A stretch of 64,000 nt of DNA from NCBI GenBank assembly GCA_003439945.1, contig QVRM01007053.1:434001-498000 (forward strand), in the 5' to 3' direction. The notes beneath the pieces are model-generated. The model searched no databases, was not told the DNA's origin, and was given only the letters and a program-made list of their open reading frames with translations. Numbering within the stretch: the first letter of the stretch is position 1; every line of letters starts with the position of its first letter. The DNA comes from Dermanyssus gallinae. Taxonomy: Eukaryota > Arthropoda > Arachnida > Mesostigmata > Dermanyssidae. This document shows, one piece after another, positions 35,001 to 44,879 of this stretch. Position numbers and translations under genes: made by a program.

Positions 35001-35731
35001 AAAGGATAGAAATAAAAAGCTTGATAATGCTTATTCATGTGCTTTATCAAGTTGCACCGATGACATTCTGTGTGACCTATGCGTAGCTAGGTAGCCTAGA
35101 AAAATTGCTTGCCGGCAAACCTGATTTTTGACCGACGATTCAAGGCTGGCGATTGTGGCTTAAAGGGAGGCTTCAAGGGACAGGCACAACCCAAAGAAAT
35201 TAAACCGATCCACCGATAAAACGCGCCCAAAGATGCTCGGAGACCCTGGGCAGCGAGCGTGGGTGAGTACAAAATCCTTCAGGTGCACAGCTAAACAGCC
35301 AGGGTCTACGCATATATGCTGGGCTCAAATAAGAATGCCGCGTTGTCATGAACGAGTGAAGTAAACATACAGGTGTAGTGAATGCCACGGGTGGGCCCAG
35401 GTAGGAGGCCTTGTCGGATTGTCGTACACTCAAAGCACACATAAGCACACTTGATATGACATGAATTATGATGCCGTGAACAGAGACTTAAGGTTGGTTC
35501 ACGCACCTCACTCAAGGGAAATAGCCGGGCTACAAAATAGAGGCGGACAATGACACAGTGCCTCACAGCAAAAGTACACGTCCGAACCCCCCCCCCCGAT
35601 TAAAGCAACAGCGACAAAAGGCAGGAGAAGACTTGTTGTAGCGGTTTTCCCATAATGACTGGAAACGGAATGCCATTGCTATCTTAAGCGCGTTAAGAGA
35701 ATATGTTTTAATTTAACATGTCAATACTGTC

Positions 35732-35764
<33 letters not shown>
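34661..35764. other. Unassigned DNA with two (AT)n tracts and a poly-C run
   Basis: AT runs lie at 34965-34998 and 35735-35765, and a C11 run at 35587-35597. No gene recognised. Confidence 0.4.
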
Positions 35765-35766
<2 letters not shown>

Positions 35767-36360
35767 TGTTCAAAACGTTTTATAATAAAAAAACACGATT
35801 TGTTTATATACCCCGAGGTGTTTAATACACAATCATTAATCACAGAGAGCCAGGTCCGGAAAGAAGGGGGTTGCTCAATAAGTTCCAACCTTATTTCGGC
35901 CAGTTTTGCCAATTCTAGATGCCACTTATGTGCAAGGGCATTATTGTCTTGGTGAAATAATATAGCCTTCTTCTTCAATGCTGGCCGTTTCTAAGTGAGT
36001 TCTTGCTGCAGGCGCTCTAACAGTCCTGCATAATAATCTACTGTGATCGCTTTACCGCGCTCAAGGTTGTCGACCAGAATTAGTCTACAATGGTCCAAAA
36101 AACGTTGTCATTACGTTTCCGGACGGTGTAGTTGTCCGCACCCTTTGAGCTTCTTCGCAGAGTGCGCACCATTGGCGAAATGCTTCTTGAGTTTCGGGAG
36201 CGTAGTGATGGGCCCAGAATTTATGGACGGTTACAAATCTGCGCCAGAAACCCGACGGATTTTTCGACATCTTGGCGTTCGCTCTCTCCTTAATGTTTAC
36301 TCGTCTGCAAAAGATTTTCTGCATTTTTCTACGTTTTTTTCTCATTAGTAGCACTTTTAG
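35765..36360 (-). pseudogene. Mariner-type transposase relic
   Basis: The minus strand gives, in order, VTVHKFWAHHYAPETQEAFR near 36170-36235 (normally TxDETWIHHYxPETKxxS), TTTPSGNVMTTFFG near 36085-36130, LERGKAITVDYYAGLLERLQ near 36000-36065, and KKKAILFHQDNNALAHK near 35925-35975. This is the mariner catalytic domain. The first catalytic Asp region (DETW) is changed to VHKFW. The second Asp (HQDN) is present but with an extra Asn. The third acidic region (YSPDLAPSDYHLF) is not legible. An in-frame stop near 35998 and a frameshift near 36070-36090 confirm decay. Confidence 0.85.
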
Positions 36361-36599
36361 AGCGCCCTATACATGATTCGACCTCTTTTAAATAAATTAA
36401 GCAGATGGAAATAGTGTCAAAACAAGGCGCAAAGTCACCGTGAACCTCGTATAACTCAGTTCTTACCGCTAGAAACTTTTTTATATTTAAATGTACGCCC
36501 TTAAGTGCAGTTAAAAAGTTGCTTTTTCCAATAGCGGTGAGAGCGCGTCCAAATTCGAACCCTAGCTCATTCTAAAAAGTTGGTTGACTACCTTTTACT
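36361..36599. other. Unassigned DNA next to the mariner relic
   Basis: May contain the 5' part or inverted end of the mariner, but no matching inverted repeat was found on the other side. Confidence 0.3.
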
Positions 36600-37290
36600 T
36601 CTTTGGCCGACTGATACAAATCGCACCAGATTTTCGTATACACCAAAGACACCGCTTTTCGAGACTGTGTGCGCCTAGGCTAGACACAGAAACGCCAAAG
36701 CATTCTTCAGGTGTACGCAAAAGTCTCGCAGAAGTGACGCAGCCTTCTCGTTAAACAATAGAAATCGTTTGGCTGAAAGCACGTCGAAAGCAGCTATTTC
36801 ACTTCAGCAACAGATTTCTTTTCCTCGCTGCCTTCAACTAAGATTTGGCATTAATATCGATAGCGCTCAACAATATATGTTTCTCGCTGGTTTATTAACA
36901 ACTCAGAAAACTCTAGCAAATGTCTAATTATTACTAAGGTAGCTCGCTTTTCTATTTTATTCACGCAACACTTAGAGAAAGCAAAGGTGCCCGCTGTTTA
37001 TAAAGAGCCCATTGAAACACCAGTTTAAAAAAGTGTCAAGACGCATGTCCTCATTATGAAGGTCTCCATATATCTGAAAAAGAGCGATGTATGTCTCAAA
37101 TCAATTGCCCTATCAAATATGACAACGATATTCCAAGGCTATAACCTCTGCGTGCTACAGGAGCTTAGTGGAGATACATAAATCAGCCGCTACATTGATA
37201 TCAGTCGCAGCAGTCTACAAGTCTCTGTATCAGAGCACCGACCGGAAGATACTATGATCGATGTCGTAAACAATTCGTGTGCCTGGCGTA
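36600..37290. repeat. Dispersed repeat, copy 1 (unclassified)
   Basis: Aligns, with gaps, to 50805-51390 in the same orientation. Shared landmarks in order are GCCGACTxATACAAATC, GCGxCTAGxxTAG, TTAGAGxAAGCAAAGxTGCC, CAAATCAxTTGCC, ACCTCxGCGT and GTGTGCCTG. Neither copy has a good open frame. Indel pattern and shared order suggest two old copies of one element, possibly an RT or transposase gene too decayed to name. Confidence 0.55.
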
Positions 37291-37309
37291 TGTAAAGATG
37301 CGAACATGC

Positions 37310-37425
37310 AAATCTATCGATTTTTGTACAACGAACAAATTTATAGACTTTTGTACAACGAACAAATGTATAGACTCTTGTACAACGATCGAACGAAACA
37401 AACATTTTTATACAACGAATCATTG
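37310..37425. repeat. Short tandem repeat, 27-bp unit, about four copies
   Basis: The unit TAGACTTTTGTACAACGAAC plus 7 nt recurs with point changes, so one frame repeats YRLLYNEQ. The array sits between the dispersed repeat and the R1-like nest. Confidence 0.85.
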
Positions 37426-37524
37426 TCTAAAAAAAATATAAGAAGCAAGCAATTTATAGATCGCTCGCGGAATTTTCAACTTGTATATATTTATATACAC
37501 CAAACAACACAATTGATCCTACCT

Positions 37525-38250
37525 TTACAGGGCAGGCCAATACTCGCATATTGACCTAACGCTTTTTAATGACGCACTAGCTAAAAAAATAACCGATTGG
37601 AAAGTCCTTAGTGAAAAAGAGAACCTATGTAACCACTTGTGCATAGATTTCATGCTAGAGACGCGGTCACCCAGGCCACCCGCGAGCGATAAAACTCGCT
37701 CTAGAACCACTGATAAACAATCCACTGAAACGAAAATTAGTATCCCAGAAGGCAAAACTCAGAATGTATTATCTCTCTGAAGGTGTGAAGCCGTATTAAA
37801 GCGAGAAATAGTGGGAAACAAAATAAATCTACCGGGCTTTAAGTAAACTCTCCCTCAAAGCAATACGCCTGCTTTGACAGGGAGCTACGTTGGAGGGCGG
37901 GGGCATACAGGAGAAGGGGACGAGCTCCCAACGATAGCAACAGCGGAGGAAATCAGGGTTGCGGCAAGACGGCACCCCGCCCCTGGCCTTCAAAACACTT
38001 TTTAAGAAGTATTCAGATCTGGTTACACAGGCTTTCAGTGCAACGACCAGATTTAGAACAATAGCCGCAAACAAAAAACGGACTGAGGTTTTTCTTATCT
38101 TCAAAGACAACAAAAGGGTTTAGATCATATGCCTATTGCATATCTTAGCGAGGGCAATCATTGAAAAGAGGCTCACAACCTCTGCGGGGGAACACAGACT
38201 TTTTTCGGCCTTCACAACGAAGCGCCCCGATGTAGACAGAGTGGAACCTA
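37525..38250 (+). pseudogene. R1-like element C, part 1 (end of endonuclease to RT fingers)
   Basis: YSHIDLTLFNDALAKKITDW near 37540-37605, then a LCNHLCIDF stretch, matches the end of an APE endonuclease of the R1 type (SxIDVTLxxxxLxxxIxDW then SDHxxIxF; the SDH is degraded to CNH). LPTIATAEEIRVAARR near 37925-37975 matches the pre-RT region, followed by SDLVTQAF and VFLIFKDNKRV near 38010-38120. ICLLHILARAIIEKRLTTS then AFTTKRPDVD near 38125-38240 matches RPICLLxxxGKxxExIIxxRL and FGFxKGRSTxD. The homology stops at about 38250 and resumes with motif A at about 41130, so the element appears interrupted. Confidence 0.65.
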
Positions 38251-41130
38251 GTGGCGGACTCTACGGATTATGGGGCCCCTCCCAACCGGAGGTCAAGCCC
38301 AAGGAAAAGGAGGCCAACCTCAGCGACACCCCTCCGGCCGTATTTGCGTCAAGTGAGGCAGAGACAGGATAAAGCAACACCTCTGACTGGACGATGATCC
38401 AGAGACGATAAAAACCAAGCTATCAAAATAAAAATACTACAAATAAACCTAAACCGTTGCCAATCCACTCATGACGCTCTTAACGTATACGTGCAGGAGA
38501 ACCAGATATTCTTATGCCTACTTGCAGAGCCCAATGTCAATATTGCGTGAACACGAGCCATTATGCTGATCCTGCCGCAGAAACAGCAATATGGTAGACG
38601 AGACATGGCCCAAAGGTCTCCGTCTCGGACAACGGGGCTCGCTTCAGATGCACATAGATTTGCCTAGGCAGCGGCTCATATATTATTTCCTGCTTCTTCT
38701 CACTAAACCGCCCACTAAAGGACTTAAACAACTATCTTACATCTTTCACTGATCTCAATACTTCCCTTAACCCACGCCGGCTTCGTCTGACAGGTGACTT
38801 TAACGCCGCACATCCTCTATGGGGCTCCCGCGCTCCCACCTTTCGGAGCCTCCTATTACTGGACTGGGTGGCCAACTCGGAAATCTGAGTAATTAACGAC
38901 AGGAACTCTCCGACATTCTTCCGAGGCCGACAAGAGTCATTCATTGACCTCACACTTACCAAAGACGACAGATGGAGGGCCGTCACAGACACCGACGGCG
39001 CACCTACTCAGCCACATCCGACCCGAAAAATCTGGCAGATGAGAAATCTAGACATTAACACGCTAAAAATTTATATAGCTACACAACTTACCACGCATTA
39101 TGACTTCCTCTTCTCGCTGAAAGAACTAACAATAAAAGCGTGCCAGGCCGCAGGAGGCCCGTCGCGTCGCCACATAAGTAGACCCCGCCCACAGTCATGG
39201 TGGACACCCGTGGTAAGGGAGGCTCGCTCGACATGCATACGAGCCAAGCGAACCCTGACAGGGGCCCGAACCTGGCTCGCAAGGAGACACCAAAACGGCG
39301 AGCACAAACACACATTTCATATAGCTTTGGCCCGTGAGGATACACTGCTAGACATATACGGTACGTAAGAAAAACTCTTTGCCAAAAATCAGGGCAGCAA
39401 AACGGGAATGCTGGAGGGCTCTAATCGAATTCGTACAACATGATCCCTAGAGACTCCTTTATCGGATAGTCCGGGAGAAACTCAAAACAGCCCCCCTCCG
39501 CTAACACAAAAAGAGATTCTCCGCCAAGTCAAGCAACTCTTGCTATTGCATCCGCCCCGCCCCTAGCAAAGCACCTGGTCCCGATGGGGTTCCTCCTGGG
39601 GTGATCCGGCTTATGGCGAGAGAGCATTCAAAAACCGTCGCAGGTACCGCGACCTATCTCCTCTGGGAGGGGTCCTTTCCACCTGCCTGGAAGACCTCCC
39701 TTCTCGCCCTGATCCCTAAGCACACCCAAGAATCCTACAGACCAATATGCCTCCTAATCACTGTCGGCAAACTTTTCGAAAACATCATCCAGGCGCGTCT
39801 CACGAAGGCTATAAAATACACAGGAAGTTTGGCATCCAAGCCACATGGCTTTCGCAAGCGCCACTGGACACTCGACTCCATCGAGGAAATTCTGGCAAGA
39901 GCAGGACAAGAAACCATGGCGTCGTGCAACACTAGAAAGTTTGTTTTACTGATACTACACGACGCAAAAATTCTCGAGGCCATGAAACGACGAAATATTC
40001 TTCTCTACCTCCTAATCCGGTCCGCATAGTCTTCTCATGAGTGACCGCCACCTGCTGACGCATCACGGAACTTTTAATATTACCGTAGGGGTCTAAACTC
40101 GTACCAACCCTCTGGAATCTGGTGTATAAAGATGTTCTGCATTCGCAAAACCATCCGCCCGGGGCACAAGCGCTGGCTTACGCAGACGACCTGGCTCATA
40201 TTATAATAGCGCGTCCTGAAGCCATAATCGAAGTCATAGCAAACAACGCCATGCGCTGTATCTCCCGGTGGATTACAAAAAACACCAGCTCCAGCTGGCT
40301 CCAGAAATAACGGAGGCAATCTACCAGTCTGCCCCAGTACTACCTATAATGCTTCCATTGGAGCTGCTGGCAGGGCAGAGGAACGCCATGCAACGGACAT
40401 ATAGACTACAACCAGACTAATGCCGACCTGGGCGGAGGAATGGCGTGCCCTATCCTCGCGTGTGGGCTGAACCCGCCACGTCGTTGAGGATCTACATGAA
40501 TGGTATAGCGACTCAGACCATTCGCTATCATTCTGCGCCACACAGGCTGTAACCGGACACGGCCAATTCCAAACATAGATGATGAGGATAGGCAGGTCCC
40601 ACTCAGATATGTGTCCTGTGCACAACCGGGCTACCTGACGACGTAGACCACACGGTCGCAGGATGCTCAAAACTATCGAACCTCCCGCGGACTTCCACAT
40701 TTATACTAACTGAAGCTGACACTAAGACAGTCGTAACATCGATGTTGACGTCAAGCCCATCGTGGAGAGAAGGAGCGTCATATTCAGACCAAATCAACAG
40801 AAAAAAAAAATTCCGAAAGAAGAAAGACGCGCTTTCCTCTCTAGAAAATATTGCGAGTGCTCCTTGCAGGTCTCGGAGGCCATGCCGGACTTGTAGAGCG
40901 GACGACTCTCCCTCCAGGGCCTTAACAAGCTGGCAAACAGTACCGAACCCTGGGGGGTAAGTGCGAGGATTAGGGTTCTTTAGTAGGCAATCTCAAGTCA
41001 TCGGGGAGTTCCACACTACCTACGTGCTTCTTCACGCCCAGACACTGACATTTGCGCTGGGTATGCACAAAGCACTCTTCCCAAACCTAAAAAGAAACTT
41101 ACATACATACATATTAGAAAGACATTTTCT
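38250..41130 (+). mobile_element. R1-like non-LTR element A, nested in element C
   Basis: A nearly full-length but decayed R1-like element. It begins with the tail of an ORF1 (stop near 38372), then a complete set of ORF2 landmarks through to a CCHC-like region near 40600-40680, and trails off by about 41050-41130 in a TACATACATACAT run. It lies exactly between the two halves of element C, in the short gap between the FGFxKGRST-like motif and RT motif A. Clear target duplications could not be identified. Confidence 0.6.
38420..40960 (+). pseudogene. R1-like element A ORF2 (APE endonuclease and RT), broken
   Basis: IKILQINLNRCQSTHDALNV near 38427-38490 is the APE endonuclease start (normally LQxNLNRC). 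LTGDFNAAHPLWGSRAPT near 38790-38845 is its GDFNA/HxxWGS box, and SFIDLTLTKDDRW near 38935-38980 its IDLTL box. RPQSWWTPVVREARSTCIRA near 39190-39250 is the typical linker. RT: APGPDGVPPGVIRLMA near 39570-39620, ALIPKHTQESYRPICLLITV near 39705-39770, KPHGFRKRHWTLDSI near 39835-39885, PTLWNLVYKDVL near 40105-40140, and LAYADDLAHIII near 40173-40210 (YADD at 40179-40190). Frameshifts and stops separate the pieces. The motif A region near 39940-40010 has lost its Asp-x4-AF form. Confidence 0.8.
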
Positions 41131-41632
41131 TGTAGAGGTTAGTAATGCCTTCAAGGGCGTCCTGTTGACTAAATATGTTAGTGAGAAAAAGGTCCTACTT
41201 TATCTCATTTAAGTTATATCGAGTTCCCCGGGCTATATTCCCACAAGGAGAAGAGGTCATCACGCACGCGGATTACCCAGCCATCAGGATAGAGGCAAAA
41301 ACTGCAGAATAACGCGAACTTATTAAATAATAAATACACTAGCGTATACGAGGAACTTAATACAAATAAAGCGTACGCAATGAGCTGCATAAACAAAGCC
41401 GGATTAGTATTCGCTTTGGAAAAAATGCGAGACTACCCTTCTAACATGAAGGAAGGAGGTTGGCGGTTGACGACTCGATTGCACTTTTCGGGCATTCCGC
41501 TCTGGCTCAAGGCCTCTGTAAAACCAAAGAGGGCAAGAACAATCTTTAGAAGCATCCGGGGAGTGGCGGCTCCTAGAGTTGTCCCAGCGGTTAGTACTAA
41601 CCCTGCCCTGGTGCTTTTAAGATCCTTTTAAG
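41110..41632 (+). pseudogene. R1-like element C, part 2 (RT palm and thumb)
   Basis: FLVEVSNAFKGVLL near 41130-41170 corresponds to RT motif A (VxxDVSNAFNS), with the catalytic Asp changed to Glu (VEVSNAF). IFPQGEEVITHADYPAIRIE near 41235-41300 corresponds to PxGVEVIAYADDxAIxIE, with YADD degraded to HADY. GWRLTTRLHFSGIPLWLKAS near 41460-41515, then IRGVAAPRVVPAVSTNPAL, is the thumb region. It continues the gene broken at 38250. Motif B is deleted. It abuts element B at about 41635. Confidence 0.62.
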
Positions 41633-41637
41633 GACCT

Positions 41638-42174
41638 AGAGATGAAGGAGAGTTCCCGCCTATCACGCGTGCAGAGGTAATACTGGCAGCTGAGAGGCTG
41701 AAGTCAAAGAGCGTCCAAGGCCCGACGGCATTCCGCCTTTGGCGGTGAAAATGCTTATTAACGAACACCCGGACTTGGTAGCGACAGTACTCACTAAGAC
41801 GATGACAAGTGGCAAAATGCCTAAAGACTGGAAGAGGGCGAAGGTGGTTCTGATTCCCAAAAGTAACTTAGGGCGTTTGCGGAACAGAATTATCTCCTAT
41901 CGGCCAACCAAAACGGATTTCGCAAGAACAGATCATTTCTCACAGCAATTCAACGAATAACAACCAAAGCTGACTTGCTGCACAGTTTGCCTATATACAA
42001 ACTAAAACTTCTTGTGGCTGTCCTTTTGGATGTCAAAAACGCGTTCAACAGTCTGCCGTGGAAAGATATTTTAGAAACCCTGGTGAGAAAAGCGGTCCCT
42101 CCGTTTCTTATGAGGGCCGTCTCGGGATACTTGGGCGACAGAAGAGTTTTTAACGGCACGGTGGAGATAGACAT
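41638..42174 (+). pseudogene. Element B RT, segment before the LTR insertion
   Basis: EFPPITRAEVILAAERLKS is followed by QGP-GI (APGPDGI box) with a 1-bp frameshift near 41720, then VATVLTKTMTSGKMPKDWKR with KVVLIPKS near 41775-41860. The FRKNRS-like box follows near 41915-41940 with a deletion. LLVAVLLDVKNAFNSLPW near 42007-42060 is motif A with its catalytic Asp, then MRAVSGYLGDRRVFN to 42155. The frame runs to the insertion point, with GACAT at 42170-42174 as the left copy of the target duplication. Confidence 0.82.
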
Positions 42175-42341
42175 TGTAGTATCCACCACCCTAACGACCG
42201 GACGGCGACCGTTACGAGTTCGCTAGTCTTCGTATTCGCAGCATCTTCTAATTGGCGCCATGTATTTAGCTTGCTTCGACATTGCCGCTAACAACGCTGT
42301 CTATGCCCGCGCTGTTTAACGGACATCATCGCTATCCTACA
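42175..42341 (-). repeat. 3' LTR (shortened) of the TRIM-like element
   Basis: 167 bp. It matches the other LTR at both ends but lacks about 120-130 bp in the middle, between CGCTAGTCTT and GCAGCATC. The polypurine tract lies at 42342-42354 on the minus strand. Confidence 0.85.
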
Positions 42342-42354
42342 TTCTCCCCCCCTT

Positions 42355-43440
42355 CGCAGGTTTGTTTTGAATTCTATCCCGTCTTTACTCACGAACTCCC
42401 GTAAATGGTTTGGTGCGCGTCTAACCCGCCGTGGACGTCCTTCAGAGCGGTGCTCTGTCGTCTTCATGTTCATCATGTGGCGCACCCGGCGGCGGCTGGC
42501 CTTCGCATACAGACCCAGTCGCCGGGCACGACCGCACAAAGCTGGTTTCGACTGCCGTTCTTCTCCCGTCTGAGTGGTCCTTCGGTTTGTCCACTCGCGC
42601 TCGCTCATTCTCATATGCATCCTCTGCCGCCACCAGGCATTCGCCGTTCGCCCAACGATCCCTGCGTGGCCGCTCCTCCACGCCGATTGCCTGCACATTT
42701 TGCCGCGTTCGTACACTTCCGGCCGAAATGGCCAAACTTGCCACACTTTCGGCTCCTCACTTGTTTTGCCGGGCACATTTCGGCCCCCTACTCGTGCCTC
42801 GTCCATCCGCACGCCTGGCATCCATCCGTTCCGTGTTCTCGCCCTGCCGCCAGCCTAGGTCCTATTCGTTCTGCCGGCCCTCGCTCACCAACTCGTATCG
42901 TGCTGCAATCCATACTGGCCTCCGTGACGCACCTCTACACGTGTAACGCGGCCGTTAGGGCCTGTTCGACTGTCCCGCACTCGTGGCTTTTCCACCCGCT
43001 CCGCGTTTTCGCCCTGCCGACGGCCTTGGTCCGCTTCTTTCCGGCGGCCCTTCGCTTCCCAAACCTCGTTCACCTACTCGTTTCCTCCTGCAATCCATCT
43101 GGCATCCGTGACGCACCTCTCCTCGTGTAGCGCGGCCGTCCAGTTCGATCCGCAAGGCCTCTTCGAGGAGGAGCTTTTCTCTTATCTGTAGCCTTGTCGC
43201 CCCAGAATGAGGTGGCTTCTCAACACCAGGATTCGAACGTCGAGCTTGCACCTCACAGCCAGTCACCGCAGTGCCGCTAAGTACTCACCGTTGTCTTCAC
43301 CCGCAACTCGCCGTCGTCCTCCGGCTCCGTGCCTGGTGCCATTTCCTCGACGGTGTTGTTGGCCGGTCCATGGATCGCAGAACCGGAGGTGGGGGTGGCA
43401 GACCTGTGTGCATTGTTGCACTGCCTTTTTTTTCTTCCGG
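42355..43440 (-). other. Internal region of the TRIM-like element
   Basis: GC-rich, with long open frames on both strands that share no domain with any known gag or pol. An internal tandem duplication of roughly 170-180 bp is present: about 42815-42958 and about 42995-43133 share CGTTxTCGCCCTGCCG, CTGCAATCCAT, TCCGTGACGCACCTCT and GCGGCCGT. Near 43213-43280 the minus strand contains TTAGCGGCACTGCGG and CGTTCGAATCCTGG, a tRNA-like A-box/B-box pair. Confidence 0.6.
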
Positions 43441-43458
43441 ATCCTGTCGACTGCGCCA
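43441..43458 (-). promoter_or_regulatory. Primer binding site, serine-tRNA type
   Basis: The minus strand reads TGGCGCAGTCGACAGGAT two bases inside the 5' LTR. Its complement ends ...GACTGCGCCA, as in the acceptor end plus CCA of animal serine tRNAs. Similar serine-tRNA primer sites are known in some Ty3/gypsy elements. Confidence 0.75.
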
Positions 43459-43460
43459 GT

Positions 43461-43748
43461 TGTAGTACCCACCACCCTAACGACCGGACGGCGACCGTTA
43501 CGAGTTCGCTAGTCTTTCGCTCAAACAACACATGTCCTCTGCCTGGCTCGCACCAACGACTACTGACTCATTTATTGTCATGCCTCCTTATATACTCACA
43601 GATTGCCCGCGAATTGAGTGACTTCCCGCGTATTCGCTAGTAGGGTGGCAGCATCTCCTAATTGGCGCCATGTATTTAGCTTGCTTCGACATTGCCGCTA
43701 ACGACGCTGTCTATGCCCGCGCTGCTTAACGGACACTGCTATCTTACA
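43461..43748 (-). repeat. 5' LTR (full length) of the TRIM-like element
   Basis: 288 bp, TGTAGTA...TTACA on the plus strand, TGTAAGA...TACTACA on the minus strand, giving the usual TG...CA ends. It contains the central segment missing from the other LTR, including a TATATA near 43590. The right target duplication GACAT follows at 43749-43753. Confidence 0.87.
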
Positions 43749-44731
43749 GACATGACAGCAGGAGTTCCGCAAGGATCAATCCTGGTCCCCTGCTCTGGAA
43801 CATAACATATGACGGCGTCTTGAGACAGAAATATCTCCCACAGGGAGTAGAGATGATTGCGTACGCGGATGACTTGGCCGTTATTATTCAAGCAAAAACA
43901 GGGGAAGAGCTAGAGTTAAAGACAAACATGGCTCTTCGGTCGACAAAGAGATGGATGGATAGAGCTGGGCAACAGCTGTCCCCGGAAAAAAGTAAAGTCA
44001 TTCTCTTGACAAGAAGAAAAAGAGTGGGCAGCATAAAACTGATGGTGGCGGGTCAGGAAATCAAGCAAGTAACAGAAGCCGGATATATTGGTGTCCTACT
44101 AGACAAGGGTCTTAAGGGCACAAGTCATATCAGGAAATGCACGGCCAAGGCGGCTAAAGCGGCTAACGCGATAGGCAAGATCCTTCCAAATTCATATGGG
44201 CCGCGGGGGTGTCGGCGACGACTATTAATGTCGGTTATGAATCAATTGCACTTTTCGCGGCGCCAGTCTGGCTGCATAACACTCTAAAAACGACGACGGG
44301 ATAGGGGCGCTTAGGATCCTGCAGGCCTACCGTACATTTAGCACAAACGCAGCCCTGGTACTGGCTGGTTCCCCACCCTGGGACTTAATAGTAAACGAAA
44401 GGAGAAGGATGTGGGAAGCAGGGAGTGAGGAGCAAAGAAGTTGAGAGGAAAAACGATAAAATCGTGGCAAGAGGAATGGGATAGACTCACCGGGTCATTC
44501 ACTTCGCTTGCTAATCCCGGACATCAAATAGTAGATAGATCGCCCGGCAAGGGAACTTAACTTTTTCCTTACGCAGTGTCTCACTGGCCATGGTGATTTT
44601 CAAAGCTATCTCTTTCGTATAGGCAAAGCTCCCTCGGTAACCTGCGTGCACTGTGCGGACGGCGTTGACGATGACCCCGAGCACACTCTCCTAAAATGCA
44701 ATGAACTGGAGCAGGCAAGGACAACTGCCAT
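43749..44731 (+). pseudogene. Element B RT, segment between the two insertions
   Basis: Starts at RT motif B (MTAGVPQGSIL near 43752-43785). VEMIAYADDLAVIIQAKTGE near 43850-43910 holds the catalytic YADD at 43862-43873. The thumb reads MVAGQEIKQVTEAGYIGVLL near 44041-44100. RILQAYRTFSTNAALVLAGS then PPWDLIVNERRRMWEAG lies near 44315-44420. VTCVHCADGVDDDPEHTLLK then C near 44638-44700 is the C-terminal C-x2-C...H-x4-C knuckle. Frameshifts near 43790, 44250-44300 and 44440-44600. It is cut at 44732-44746, the left target duplication of the family D insertion. Confidence 0.85.
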
Positions 44732-44771
44732 AGCGCTGCGAAGATTTTTTTTTTTATTTTGTGATGTAAGA

Positions 44772-44799
44772 TGTATATATATATATACATACATACATA
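44772..44799. repeat. (AT)n(ACAT)n tail repeat of the family D element
   Basis: A short AT run followed by three or four CATA units within the 3' UTR of the inserted element. Confidence 0.8.
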
Positions 44800-44879
44800 T
44801 TGTTTATTTCGCAATAATTTTGCATTTCAAGATGGTACATAAATACAATACAATCATCATTATATACAATTTTAACACT

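Larger units (their letters stand above)
42175..43748 (-). mobile_element. Non-coding LTR retrotransposon (TRIM-like), 1574 bp
   Basis: Two direct repeats start TGTAGTAYCCACCACCC and end in TACA: 42175-42341 and 43461-43748. Host sequence GACAT is duplicated exactly at 42170-42174 and 43749-43753. Orientation is minus. Next to the inner edge of the 43461-43748 LTR, the minus strand reads TGGCGCAGTCGACAGGAT, an 18-nt primer binding site complementary to the 3' end of a serine tRNA ending in CGACTGCGCCA. At the other LTR the minus strand reads GAAGGGGGGGGAGAA, a polypurine tract. The internal 1.1 kb encodes no gag, protease, RT or integrase that I can see, so movement would have depended on another element's proteins. 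Confidence 0.88.

Noticed and set aside
37310..37425. A CRISPR-like array
   Set aside because: The 27-bp units are directly adjacent without unique spacers and the context is eukaryotic; it is a simple tandem repeat.
42288..42821. A 177-codon sense-strand open frame in the LTR element considered as gag
   Set aside because: It is Arg-rich with no capsid or knuckle motif and runs into the LTR; probably a GC-rich spurious frame.
42405..43130. A 241-codon plus-strand open frame in the LTR element
   Set aside because: It is antisense to the element's orientation as fixed by its primer site and polypurine tract, lies in GC-rich repeated sequence and has no domain.
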